9,820 nt of DNA from Cyanobacteria bacterium RUI128 (GCA_024695725.1 JAILHQ010000148.1:1-9820); one strand, 5' to 3'; shown: positions 1 to 6,803, counted from the first letter of the stretch. Program-made: numbers and translations. Notes: generated by a model from the sequence alone, not told the origin.

Positions 1-46
1 GTTTGGTAAATGTATTTTTTGAACTTACTTAACTTTACTTATATAA

Positions 47-67
47 GGGTAACTTATATATTTACCC
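47..67 (-). terminator. weak hairpin after the 74-730 gene
   Basis: GGGTAA (47-52) and TTACCC (62-67) are inverted arms around a 9-nt AT loop, seven bases past the stop codon of the minus-strand gene. In the minus transcript the stem is followed by UUAUAUAAG and not by a clean U tract, so it is a poor intrinsic terminator. It may only stabilise the 3' end. The flanking sequence (1-73) is otherwise AT-rich with ACTTA-type short repeats, and I see no gene in it. Confidence 0.35.
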
Positions 68-73
68 CTGCCG

Positions 74-730
74 TTATGAGAACAACTTGAAGGTACGTTC
101 AACGTTATCCTTAGCTACTGTCTTCAAGGTTTCCATTTCAGCCTTGATAGCGTTTCTTTCTGTATCAAGTGCAGCTAAGTCTGTATCATATTTTCTGTCC
201 TTCATGTCGATCTTACGCATGTCAGCTTCATATTTAGCTTCTGCTTTTCTCAACAGAGTTTCATCTGAAACTTCCTGTAAACCTGTATCAATTGCAACGG
301 AAGTTTCATATTCTTCACCTGTTGACGGAGCTGTTTTCTTAAGAATGAACCAGCCTGAATTCAAGAGGTTTGTTAATACTTCGGTATTGAAGGTTGTGAT
401 ATTTACACTCTGACCTGCAATAGTGAAACTGCCTGTACCTGATGAGACAGCTGTCAGAGTGCCGTCTTCAGCAACCTGATACAGTTTGTAACCTGCACCT
501 GTCAGTGTTGCATAACTTGAAATATCTTCGTAAGTTGCAGCACCCACTGAATTAAGTTTCTTAACCTGTACTTTTGTTTTGTCTAATGCTTCAAGATATT
601 CGTCATAAACTCTTCTTGATTCATTAGCCATCTGAAGCTTCATTGCTTCAAGTCTTGCAGCTTTGTACTCAATTTGGTGCATACGTGCCGTCAAATTGAG
701 AAGCCTTGCTTGTGATGACGATAAACCCAT
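74..730 (-). CDS. helix / beta-insert / helix protein of unknown function, 218 aa
   Basis: I do not recognise a characterised family. Residues about 5-58 are strongly helical and charged with heptad-like hydrophobics (SQARLLNLTARMHQIEYKAA). Residues about 65-150 are rich in T, S, G, V and Y and look like beta structure. Residues about 152-213 return to a long charged helix rich in Lys, Glu and Asp, ending in ERTFKLFS. There is no signal peptide and no membrane segment. Paired terminal helices around a beta insert are also the plan of axial filament and secretion-tip proteins (flagellin, hook-associated and type III needle-tip proteins), but this is architectural resemblance only. The ATG at 730 is well supported: AAAGGAG lies 5 nt upstream. 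The gene is divergent from rpsU and appears monocistronic within the window. As I recall, proteins with similar SQARLL-type N-termini occur in gut metagenomes as hypotheticals. That it is a real gene is near certain; its function is open. Confidence 0.85.
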   Translation of the reverse strand: MGLSSSQARLLNLTARMHQIEYKAARLEAMKLQMANESRRVYDEYLEALDKTKVQVKKLNSVGAATYEDISSYATLTGAGYKLYQVAEDGTLTAVSSGTGSFTIAGQSVNITTFNTEVLTNLLNSGWFILKKTAPSTGEEYETSVAIDTGLQEVSDETLLRKAEAKYEADMRKIDMKDRKYDTDLAALDTERNAIKAEMETLKTVAKDNVERTFKLFS

Positions 731-752
731 AGTGACTCCTTTATTTCCTTGT

Positions 753-775
753 ACTACCCATACAACATGAGTAGT
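753..775 (-). promoter_or_regulatory. 5'-leader stem-loop above the RBS of the 218-aa gene
   Basis: Arms 753-761 and 767-775 pair over 9 positions around a 5-nt loop. The sixth pair is a G-U wobble in the minus-strand RNA but a C-A mismatch in the plus-strand RNA, so the fold favours the transcript of the 218-aa gene. It ends about 10 nt upstream of the AAAGGAG ribosome binding site (736-742). It could affect translation initiation or mRNA stability. Confidence 0.45.
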
Positions 776-789
776 TTCCTAATCGTTCT

Positions 790-799
790 TCATGCATGA
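790..799. repeat. perfect 10-bp palindrome TCATGCATGA
   Basis: This self-complementary decamer lies between the divergent 218-aa gene and rpsU, 60 nt upstream of the former's start. It could be an operator half-site pair, but a 10-mer palindrome also occurs by chance. The rest of 800-880 shows no further structure I can support. Confidence 0.25.
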
Positions 800-881
800 C
801 GACAACTTTTCTGAAATCTTTAGCTCATGGGTTGAGTTTTGTTACATTTGTTTACATATATGGCTGAATTTATCATGATAC

Positions 882-910
882 TTGATTTTTGATGTTTTTT
901 AAGTTAATAT
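882..910 (+). promoter_or_regulatory. putative sigma70-type promoter of rpsU
   Basis: TTGATT at 882-887 (-35) is followed after 17 bases by TAATAT at 905-910 (-10). The -10 sits inside the perfect palindrome TTAATATTAA (904-913). Transcription would begin near 917 and leave a leader of roughly 30 nt before the rpsU start at 950. Spacing is ideal and the hexamers are moderate matches. Confidence 0.5.
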
Positions 911-949
911 TAAGTCTGTTACACAAGCATGAAGGTGGTGAATAGCAGA

Positions 950-1123
950 ATGCCGGAAGTTAAGGTTGGTGAAAACGAAAGTATCGAAGTAGCTTTAAGA
1001 CGCTTCAAGAAGAAAATCCAAAAAGCAGGGATTCTTTCTGAAGTAAAAAAACGCGAAAGATATGAAAAGCCTAGCGTAAAAAGAAAACGCAAATCTGAAG
1101 CAGCTCGCAAACGCAAGTCTTAA
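950..1123 (+). CDS. rpsU: 30S ribosomal protein S21
   Basis: S21 is a small basic protein of the 30S subunit, placed near the 3' end of 16S rRNA, that helps the subunit start translation. The 57-residue product fits the family closely: an N-terminal [17 protein letters not shown] segment (residues 6-22), then [18 protein letters not shown], then a Lys/Arg tail ([14 protein letters not shown]). I start at the ATG at 950 and not at the in-frame ATG at 929, because AAGGTGGTG (932-940) is a well-placed ribosome binding site for 950 and family members begin close to this point. The upstream ATG would put seven extra residues on the protein and would have no such site. The gene is monocistronic, with its own promoter and terminator. 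Confidence 0.96.
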   Translation: MPEVKVGENESIEVALRRFKKKIQKAGILSEVKKRERYEKPSVKRKRKSEAARKRKS

Positions 1124-1145
1124 TCAGAAAAAGGATATAAAAAAG

Positions 1146-1176
1146 AGGGACTCTTTCGAGTCCCTTTTTATTTTTT
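1146..1176. terminator. bidirectional intrinsic terminator between rpsU and the 79-aa gene
   Basis: AGGGACTC (1146-1153), a TTTC loop and GAGTCCCT (1158-1165) form a perfect 8-bp stem. On the plus strand a T tract (1165-1176, broken by one A) follows; on the minus strand the sequence past the stem is also T-rich (CTTTTTT). The minus-strand loop is GAAA, a stable tetraloop. It therefore serves rpsU and, in the other direction, the convergent minus-strand genes. Confidence 0.9.
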
Positions 1177-1260
1177 CCTATTTCCTATTTTCCTAATTTT
1201 GCCTGTTCTTGCTTTTTAATTTTCCGTGTTTTCCTGTTTCGCTTTTCTTTTTCCTAATTT
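1171..1260. repeat. pyrimidine-rich low-complexity tract with a repeated 12-mer
   Basis: The stretch is nearly all T and C on the plus strand, built from TTTTCC and TTTCCTA units. The 12-mer TTTTCCTAATTT occurs exactly at 1188-1199 and again at 1249-1260. On the minus strand it is an A/G-rich 3' trailer between the stop codon of the 79-aa gene and the terminator. No open reading frame continues through it. Confidence 0.6.
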
Positions 1261-1498
1261 ATGCCACAAGTTTTTCTAAAAATTTTCTTGAATCTTTTAC
1301 TGTTTCTTTTACGAAAGTTCTGAAGATTTCACCCAAAGGTCTGCTGTCGATTCTGTCAAATACGTGATAGATTGGATCTCTCGCGTTACAAAATCTCATT
1401 TGTCTGTCTTTTTTATTCAAATAATACTTTGAAAAATCATCAGGTATATCAAGACTGCCAATAGGCTTTTTGTTACGTTCAACTGCAGTGTATTGCAT
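1259..1498 (-). CDS. small hypothetical protein, 79 aa
   Basis: I do not recognise a family. The protein is soluble and charged, with an N-terminal MQYTAVERNKKPIGSLDIP segment, a middle rich in Tyr, Asp and Arg (residues 20-52), and a C-terminal stretch (56-78) that should form an amphipathic helix. It has no signal peptide or membrane segment. Upstream of the ATG at 1498 is an AAGAGAGAGAAAG purine run, a weak ribosome binding site. It lies 120 nt downstream of the 821-aa HD gene on the same strand and shares with it an 11-bp upstream element, so co-regulation is possible. The convergent terminator beyond its 3' tract and the clean ORF support a real gene, but its small size leaves some doubt. 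Confidence 0.7.
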   Translation of the reverse strand: MQYTAVERNKKPIGSLDIPDDFSKYYLNKKDRQMRFCNARDPIYHVFDRIDSRPLGEIFRTFVKETVKDSRKFLEKLVA

Positions 1499-1537
1499 AA
1501 TAAACTCGCTTTCTCTCTCTTATATATCTCTTATGTA

Positions 1538-1548
1538 TATATAAAGTA
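1538..1548 (-). promoter_or_regulatory. shared upstream element TACTTTATATA, copy A
   Basis: Read on the minus strand this is TACTTTATATA, ending 39 nt before the start of the 79-aa gene. The identical 11-mer occurs upstream of the 821-aa gene (4112-4122), and a one-mismatch copy occurs upstream of the 286-aa gene (7783-7793). TATAAG follows here 18 nt after TACTTT. It may be part of a promoter. Confidence 0.35.
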
Positions 1549-1576
1549 TCTACCTTTAAAAAAATTGACTTTTTTA

Positions 1577-1599
1577 TAACATATTATTAAGATATGTTA
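1577..1599. repeat. 8-bp inverted repeat between the HD gene and the 79-aa gene
   Basis: TAACATAT (1577-1584) and ATATGTTA (1592-1599) flank a 7-nt spacer, 20 nt downstream of the HD gene's stop codon. In the minus transcript the arm is followed by TAAAAAAG and then, after a few bases, a run of T. It is an all-AT-leaning stem and so a weak terminator at best. It may also be a binding site ahead of the 79-aa gene. Confidence 0.4.
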
Positions 1600-1618
1600 A
1601 CATTTCCCTGGAACATCA

Positions 1619-4084
1619 CTAAACAAGCACTAAAGGAACAGAACTTTCTGTGTATCTGTCAATATCACCACGGACAACCTGAGCCGCTATTTTCGGGTTA
1701 TATACAACAAATTCGTTTGTATAACCGCCCTCACCTTTTTCTTTCTTTTTAACCATGTAATTACGTATATCTGATATTGTTGTTTTAATGTCTTCTTTTG
1801 GAATAACCCTGCCGCCTGAGAGTTTTACATCCTTTACGTCCTCTAAGTTTTCATAATTACATATAGAGTTATATAACTCCAGATATTCTTCTTTTGATAA
1901 GTTCAGTGTTTCTCTGATTTGATTAGGAATTTCTTCTCTGTATTCGTTACGGTTTTCGAACCCGCCGTTTTTAGAATGCAGATTTTCCATCCTTTGATAC
2001 ATAGATTCTTTTGCGTACTGATAACCTCTGCGGCCGCCCGTACAGGATAAATCTTTTCCGCCAAGAACTATGTTTGAGTTATTTCCGCTCAGAATGTACT
2101 CGCCAAAACTGTTGTAGCCTGTTGTAAATTCGGAATTTCTGTCTAATAGCATTGTACTCAGGCAGACATCCTTGCTGTCATCACATAAAGTCGCAAAATC
2201 GCTGATACCGTCAGAAGATGCGTGACATAAGAACTTCAAATCTTTAACCTTTGTTCCTGCAGGATAACCGTATTTTTCGACTGATGCTTCCGGATCTCTG
2301 AAATCAAGGTATCTTACACCGTTTTTGTTTACATCATATTTTGACAAATCGGTCGGTAAACTGTCTGCAAAAACAGGGATACCGTTTGTATTGATTTTAT
2401 TTATATTTTCTTTTATTGCATTTATTCTCTTTTCTGACGGGGCGTATTCAAAGCCAGCAGAGTTACTGTCTGCTTTTTCGAAAATTTCTGCCATTTTAAA
2501 ATCGTCAGGACGTCTGAAATTGAATGCAATGTCATCATCAGATGCACCTTCAACCAGCCAGTGACTGTGTTTGATTAAATTGTATATTCTTTCCTTTTCA
2601 TCAAAAGAAACTTCCATTTTCTTAATTATCTCTTTTGCAGACTGAGCACTTTTGAGAGCATGGCCGTCATCTATTTCAGCCTGGGATTTGCCGAAATCAT
2701 GGAACAGGGTTGCAACTGTCATAATTCTTTTTTCCTGAGGGCTCAGTTCATCATATCTTGAATCATTCATGATACGTTTCATATCATCAAACGTATGATA
2801 ATCAATACTATCACCTCTATGCTGTTTCTTACCTATTACAGAAATAAATTCCGGATATGCTTTTATTACGTCGTTTAAGACATTTTCCAGTTCTTTATCT
2901 GACGGGTCTAAACAAATCTTGTTTTCAAGCATAAATTTGTTTACACATTCTCTGCATTTCTCAACGGTATCAGCCAAATTAGGGTTAACTTCCGAAACAG
3001 TCTGAGGGTTCGGATAATTTTCTATATCGTTTGCACTGTCGATTTTAAATTGGAAATAGTCATATACTTCTTTCTTATCAGCAGCAGATAAATTCTTAGT
3101 TATCGTATTAAAATCATTTATAAAACTATCTCTTGAATATTCAAGCTTGAATCCGTTTTTATATTTTTCCAGATCAGTCTTATTTAAGGCTCTGCGCAAA
3201 TCTTCCAGTCCCTGTTCTGATGTAACCTTCTTTAAAAGCTGTCTGTCCGTTTCAAGTGCTTTGCAAGGAATATTTTTTCTTCTTTCCTCAAGGGCGTGAA
3301 TAAATTCTTCCTTTGAGCCTGCATTTTTCAAATCACGAACATAGTCAAACTTCATCAGAGAAGAATAATCTGAAACTTTTTCGGCTTCTGCTTTCTGCAG
3401 GGTACTTTCCGTATAAATATCCCAGCCGCAGGATTCTAAAAGCTGCTTTTGAGCACTTGCAGAAAGGTTTTCAAAATTGTCATAGGCTCTCATTGTACGT
3501 GAAAGGAAATAAACATCCAGCCCTGATGTATATCTGTCTTTAGGTCTTTCACGTCTTATTTTAAATATTTCATTGATATCCTCCGGTGTCAATTTTTCAT
3601 ACGATAAAATCGAATTCATTTTCCAGAAACTCATATATGTATCATACTTACCCCTATTTTTCTCAGGGGTTATCCCTTCTTTTTTATAATTGTTGACCAC
3701 CGTCATATACTTGGCTTCGATATCATCATAATTGAGTTTTGCAAGTTCGGCTATCTCTTCTTTGTGGTCATAAGCCTCAAAATATGAGTTAAAGGTCTTG
3801 TTTTCAACCATCAACTTAGTCAGTTTAACTGAATTAACCTTCTGCTGAACATCTAAATTAGTAACCTTTTCTGTAACATTCTGCCCTACCTCTTTTACCT
3901 TATTAAAGATTTTTCCGGCAATTTTGCCAAACGGAGAAGATGAAACAGGAACACCCAAAACGGTTTCAAAACAATCATAACCCGTAGAAACAGGCGTTAC
4001 ACGTTTCTGTTTTTCGGTATTATCATTCCCTTTAAATGTGTACCCGTTGTGAATACCAACATTGTTGACTGATATAATTTGCAT
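1619..4084 (-). CDS. HD-domain phosphohydrolase-like protein, 821 aa, with unassigned N- and C-terminal regions
   Basis: The central part is an HD superfamily metal-dependent phosphohydrolase domain. H430 is a likely first ligand, H462-D463 sit in LFHDFGK, H475 in DGHALKSA, H506/H508 in LIKHSHWL and D539 in EKADSNS. That order of His, HD, His, His, Asp is the HD metal-site pattern. Members hydrolyse phosphomonoesters, (p)ppGpp, cyclic nucleotides or nucleic acids; the substrate here is unknown. Residues 1-25 carry a YTFKGN signature, 50-410 are mostly helical without a recognised domain, and 617-805 form a separate Gly/Asn-rich domain (HASSDG, FGEYILSGNNSNIVLGGKD, NEFVVYNPKI). The last motif faintly recalls ADP-ribosyltransferase-like folds, at low confidence. 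There is no signal peptide or membrane segment. The ATG at 4084 has AAGG 8 nt upstream. The gene sits 58 nt downstream of rfbA on the same strand. The HD assignment is sure; the cellular role is not. Confidence 0.9.
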   Translation of the reverse strand: MQIISVNNVGIHNGYTFKGNDNTEKQKRVTPVSTGYDCFETVLGVPVSSSPFGKIAGKIFNKVKEVGQNVTEKVTNLDVQQKVNSVKLTKLMVENKTFNSYFEAYDHKEEIAELAKLNYDDIEAKYMTVVNNYKKEGITPEKNRGKYDTYMSFWKMNSILSYEKLTPEDINEIFKIRRERPKDRYTSGLDVYFLSRTMRAYDNFENLSASAQKQLLESCGWDIYTESTLQKAEAEKVSDYSSLMKFDYVRDLKNAGSKEEFIHALEERRKNIPCKALETDRQLLKKVTSEQGLEDLRRALNKTDLEKYKNGFKLEYSRDSFINDFNTITKNLSAADKKEVYDYFQFKIDSANDIENYPNPQTVSEVNPNLADTVEKCRECVNKFMLENKICLDPSDKELENVLNDVIKAYPEFISVIGKKQHRGDSIDYHTFDDMKRIMNDSRYDELSPQEKRIMTVATLFHDFGKSQAEIDDGHALKSAQSAKEIIKKMEVSFDEKERIYNLIKHSHWLVEGASDDDIAFNFRRPDDFKMAEIFEKADSNSAGFEYAPSEKRINAIKENINKINTNGIPVFADSLPTDLSKYDVNKNGVRYLDFRDPEASVEKYGYPAGTKVKDLKFLCHASSDGISDFATLCDDSKDVCLSTMLLDRNSEFTTGYNSFGEYILSGNNSNIVLGGKDLSCTGGRRGYQYAKESMYQRMENLHSKNGGFENRNEYREEIPNQIRETLNLSKEEYLELYNSICNYENLEDVKDVKLSGGRVIPKEDIKTTISDIRNYMVKKKEKGEGGYTNEFVVYNPKIAAQVVRGDIDRYTESSVPLVLV

Positions 4085-4095
4085 GCACTAAACCT

Positions 4096-4109
4096 TATAC
4101 AACTGTATA
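4096..4109. repeat. palindrome TATACA-AC-TGTATA upstream of the HD gene
   Basis: Six-base arms (4096-4101 and 4104-4109) surround a 2-base centre, immediately upstream of the HD gene's ribosome binding site and beside the shared 11-bp element. The position would suit a repressor operator. The AT-rich composition makes a chance origin possible. Confidence 0.35.
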
Positions 4110-4111
4110 GC

Positions 4112-4122
4112 TATATAAAGTA
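4112..4122 (-). promoter_or_regulatory. shared upstream element TACTTTATATA, copy B
   Basis: This is an exact minus-strand copy of the 11-mer at 1538-1548, ending 27 nt before the HD gene's ATG. TATAAG follows 17 nt after TACTTT, a promoter-like spacing, but that hexamer overlaps the AAGG ribosome binding site, so a -10 role there would leave almost no leader. Confidence 0.35.
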
Positions 4123-4142
4123 ACTTTTTCGAAAAAAATTGC

Positions 4143-5030
4143 CTATGATTTTACAGAGGTTAAATGATTCATAACAACATTTCTTACATAACTGTAATAT
4201 GCGTTATTTCCGTATTTTTCAATTTTATCAAGTAAATCTTTAGCAGAGATATAACCTCTTAAAAATGCAATCTCTTCAAGACAGGATATTTTCATACCCT
4301 TGTTTAATTCCATAGACTGAACGAAATTACCTGCCTGAAGCATAGAATCGTGAGTTCCCATATCAAGCCAGGTAAAGCCCCTGCCTAATATTTCAACATT
4401 CAGCATATTCTTTTCAAGATAAATCTTATTCAAATCGGTAATTTCTAATTCCCCTCTCGCTGATGGTTCAAGCTGTTTTGCATATTCAACAACATTACCG
4501 TCATAGAAATACAGACCGGCAACAGCGTAATTTGATTTCGGTTTTGCAGGTTTTTCTTCAAGTGACAAAACTCTCCTGTTTTTGTCAAATTCAACGACCC
4601 CAAATCTTTCAGGATCTTTAACCGTATATCCGAAGACCGTTGCACCTTCGTTACGTTCAATAGCACCGCTCATTATAGTAGAGAAACCATGACCGTGGAA
4701 AATATTATCACCAAGTATCAGAGCACAATCTTCACCCGCAATAAAATCTTCTGCAATAATGAAGGCATCTGCAATTCCTCTTTGAACATACTGAATTTTA
4801 TAACTTATATTGATACCAAACTGAGAACCGTCACCCAATAACTTTGTAAAATTTTCATAATCATTTTCGTTGGTAATAATAAGAACATCTCTTATTCCCG
4901 CTAACATAAGGGTTGATAAAGGATAATAAATCATCGGTTTATCATATATCGGCAATAAAATTTTTGATATCGGCTGAGACGCCGGATATAACCTGGTACC
5001 TGCACCTGCTGCTAATATTATACCTTTCAC
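4143..5030 (-). CDS. rfbA: glucose-1-phosphate thymidylyltransferase (RmlA/RfbA)
   Basis: The enzyme joins dTTP and glucose-1-phosphate to give dTDP-glucose and pyrophosphate, the first step to dTDP-L-rhamnose and related surface sugars, in the cytoplasm. The 295 residues match the family length. The N-terminal nucleotide-binding signature GIILAAGAGTRLYPAS (3-18) and KILLPIYDKPMIYYPLS (23-39) are intact. LILGDNIFHG (104-113) supplies a metal-binding Asp, D108. EEKP (158-161), SARGELEITDLN (190-201) and WLDMGTHDSM (221-230, D223) complete the active site. The start is GTG at 5030, with AAGGGGG 5 nt upstream. The gene lies 64 nt below ctpA on the same strand. No rmlB, rmlC or rmlD lies in the window, so the gene is either detached from the rest of the pathway or its partners are elsewhere. 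Confidence 0.95.
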   Translation of the reverse strand: MKGIILAAGAGTRLYPASQPISKILLPIYDKPMIYYPLSTLMLAGIRDVLIITNENDYENFTKLLGDGSQFGINISYKIQYVQRGIADAFIIAEDFIAGEDCALILGDNIFHGHGFSTIMSGAIERNEGATVFGYTVKDPERFGVVEFDKNRRVLSLEEKPAKPKSNYAVAGLYFYDGNVVEYAKQLEPSARGELEITDLNKIYLEKNMLNVEILGRGFTWLDMGTHDSMLQAGNFVQSMELNKGMKISCLEEIAFLRGYISAKDLLDKIEKYGNNAYYSYVRNVVMNHLTSVKS

Positions 5031-5075
5031 CGTTACCCCCTTATTCGTTAGTATATTGGTTATAATATCATGGTT

Positions 5076-5094
5076 CAGTTAAAATTTGAACAAC
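5076..5094. repeat. short inverted repeat between ctpA and rfbA
   Basis: On the minus strand GTTCA and TGAAC flank a 9-nt AT spacer directly past the ctpA stop codon. TTGTTC, overlapping the first arm, with TGATAT 17 nt later could act as a weak promoter for rfbA. The stem is too short and has no U tract, so it is not a convincing terminator. Approximate bounds. Confidence 0.25.
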
Positions 5095-6345
5095 TTATTT
5101 AGTTTCGCATAATTTCAGCAAAACATCTTCTGCCTTTTTAAGCTGGGTATCATTCCGCTTTAAAAAGTCTTTCATTGTATATTCCACCTTATAATCAGGT
5201 TCAATGCCCTTCTTATTAATATCGGAGCCGTCCGGCGTCAGATATTTTGCAATGGTAATATTAATACCGGTACCGTTAGGCAAAGGCACAATTTGCTGAA
5301 CAAGCCCTTTACCAAAGGTTCTGGTCCCAACCAATACGGCCTTTTTGTTATCTTTAAGAGCACCCGACAAAATCTCGCTTGCACTTGCACTTGCGCCGTC
5401 AACCAGTACAACCATCGGCTTTTTGACAACAGGCATACTCATTTGTGCGGTTATGTCGTGCTTACGTCCTTTTTTAGAAACGATGCTTACTATAACACCG
5501 TCATTCACGAACAGGTTTGCAACAATTACCGCATTTGTAAGAAGCCCTCCTGTATTTCCGCGCAAATCAAGTATCAGCCCCTTTGTTTTATCAACTGTTT
5601 TCAGTGCCGACACAAAATCAGATGCGGTATTTGAACCGATAAAACTCTTTATTTTTATATAACCTATATTATTACTTTTGACTGATGCCTCAACTGATTT
5701 TATCTCTATCTTCTTTCGAATAATTTTCCTGATAAGGGTATATTTTCCACGCTTTAATTTAAGTGTTACGCAGGAATTTTCAGGTCCTCTGATTATTTCA
5801 GCAACCTTTGATATATCAAGCCCGCTAGCGCTTTTACCGTCAACACTCAGAACAACATCACCCGCACGAAGTCCTGCCTTTTCCGCAGGGGTACCCTCTA
5901 TAACACTGTAAATAACAGTTGTTCCTGCTTTAGACATTATATTTACACCAACACCTGTTATATGAGAATCAATAGAATTTGCCTGCTCAGTATATTCCTT
6001 CTGAGTTAAAAATCTTGTGTAGTTATCGTCTAGGCTTGCGACCATTGTTTCAACCGCAACACGTGCATCCTCGTCAGTTTTAAGTTTCCCGTTATATTTT
6101 CCTCTCCAGCGTTTCCAGTCCTGAGAGTTGTACGAGGAATCAATATAATCCTTCTTGATAACCTTCCAGGACTCGTCATATAACTTCTGCGGAGAGACAT
6201 GCCTGCGGTTTACCAGATCGCCCGAATTCACTACCGGCTGCCGCAATACAAGAGATGTCGCAATAAATTGATACAAATAATATACGACTACCGCAGTAAG
6301 AATAAAAAATATTAACTCTCGTCTTTTCATACCTTCATTTAACAT
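5095..6345 (-). CDS. ctpA: S41 carboxyl-terminal processing peptidase (CtpA family)
   Basis: C-terminal processing proteases cut the tails of envelope proteins outside the cytoplasmic membrane. Residues about 11-33 (numbered from the ATG at 6345) are an uncleaved-looking N-terminal membrane anchor after MLNEGMKRRE. A PDZ domain spans about 130-200 (GVGVNIM, GTPAEKAGLRAGDVVLSVDG). The S41 core covers about 225-385: GLILDLRGNTGG, then VDGASASASEIL with the probable nucleophile S321, and TFGKG with K346. The 25-residue gap between S321 and K346 equals that of the well-studied D1 processing protease pair. The 416-aa length is normal. An in-frame TTG sits directly before the ATG, and a third choice is the ATG at 6330, but its GAAGG is only 1-2 nt away. 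I prefer 6345. No strong ribosome binding site is visible. A gene for dTDP-sugar synthesis follows, fitting envelope work. Confidence 0.95.
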   Translation of the reverse strand: MLNEGMKRRELIFFILTAVVVYYLYQFIATSLVLRQPVVNSGDLVNRRHVSPQKLYDESWKVIKKDYIDSSYNSQDWKRWRGKYNGKLKTDEDARVAVETMVASLDDNYTRFLTQKEYTEQANSIDSHITGVGVNIMSKAGTTVIYSVIEGTPAEKAGLRAGDVVLSVDGKSASGLDISKVAEIIRGPENSCVTLKLKRGKYTLIRKIIRKKIEIKSVEASVKSNNIGYIKIKSFIGSNTASDFVSALKTVDKTKGLILDLRGNTGGLLTNAVIVANLFVNDGVIVSIVSKKGRKHDITAQMSMPVVKKPMVVLVDGASASASEILSGALKDNKKAVLVGTRTFGKGLVQQIVPLPNGTGINITIAKYLTPDGSDINKKGIEPDYKVEYTMKDFLKRNDTQLKKAEDVLLKLCETK

Positions 6346-6512
6346 CAACGATAAACCATAATCAATATGCCAAATAAAAGAAAAGGAACAATATTTTTGC
6401 AGTTATAATAATAACAAATTAAGTGTAACTAATACGCTTAAAATTCAGTCATAGCTTGAAATTTTACCTTTACATTTCTTTACAAACAGTAGTATTTTAC
6501 CGTAAAAAAATA

Positions 6513-6518
6513 TATAAT
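6513..6518 (+). promoter_or_regulatory. -10 box (TATAAT) for the 70-aa gene
   Basis: A perfect TATAAT lies 46 nt before the start at 6565. No good -35 is found at 17-18 nt upstream (TAGTAT or GTAGTA). The downstream AATGGT resembles the sequence after the pckA -10, and both leaders contain GGTGTTAAAT (6555-6564 and 8360-8369). The 6346-6512 part of this divergent gap holds AT-rich sequence in which I see no gene, and no clear ctpA promoter. Confidence 0.45.
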
Positions 6519-6564
6519 AATGGTATAGTTTTGGTCTATTAGGTTTATTGTAGAGGTGTTAAAT

Positions 6565-6777
6565 ATGAAAGTTGATACTGTCGATTTTACTGCTACAGCC
6601 AAATATCCATCTGTCTCGCTAAAGAGCAATAAAAAATTACCAACAGTAAATCATGAAACTCATCTCAGAGCAACAGATATAATCCCTATTTCAGGACTCT
6701 TGACTGCAAGTCTAATGAGTGTTTATTTTATAAAAAAGGGTAACCTGGACGTCGGGATGAGAGCATTACGTATATAG
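6565..6777 (+). CDS. small hypothetical protein with one hydrophobic segment, 70 aa
   Basis: I do not recognise a family. The N-terminus MKVDTVDFTATAKY carries the V-x-F-T-A signature seen in other products here, residues 15-38 are polar and basic, and residues 39-56 (IIPISGLLTASLMSVYFI) form one hydrophobic segment long enough to cross or enter a membrane. A KKGN turn and a short tail follow. I start at the ATG at 6565, where AGAGGTG (6552-6558) is a good ribosome binding site 6 nt away, and not at the in-frame GTG at 6556, which lies inside that site. It has its own -10 box and a strong terminator 26 nt past the stop codon, a complete transcription unit, which supports a real small gene. 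Confidence 0.7.
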   Translation: MKVDTVDFTATAKYPSVSLKSNKKLPTVNHETHLRATDIIPISGLLTASLMSVYFIKKGNLDVGMRALRI

Positions 6778-6803
6778 AAGGAAAGGAGTTCTCAAAACTT
6801 TTG

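Noticed and set aside
929..949. Longer S21 start at the ATG at 929
   Set aside because: The AAGGTGGTG ribosome binding site lies inside this extension and is correctly spaced for 950, and S21 proteins start at the shorter position.
1565..1593. Plus-strand promoter-like TTGACT-17-TAAGAT
   Set aside because: It points into the antisense of the HD gene with no plus-strand gene to serve, and such matches are common in AT-rich DNA. An antisense RNA cannot be excluded.
2700..2830. HD-GYP type cyclic-di-GMP phosphodiesterase
   Set aside because: The HD ligands are present, but no GYP motif follows, so the narrower label is not supported.
2325..3543. Plus-strand open frames opposite the HD gene
   Set aside because: These are antisense shadows of a gene with a conserved metal-site pattern.
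5293..5911. Plus-strand open frames opposite ctpA
   Set aside because: They lie wholly within the clear protease coding region, lack ribosome binding sites and have low-complexity translations typical of antisense shadows.
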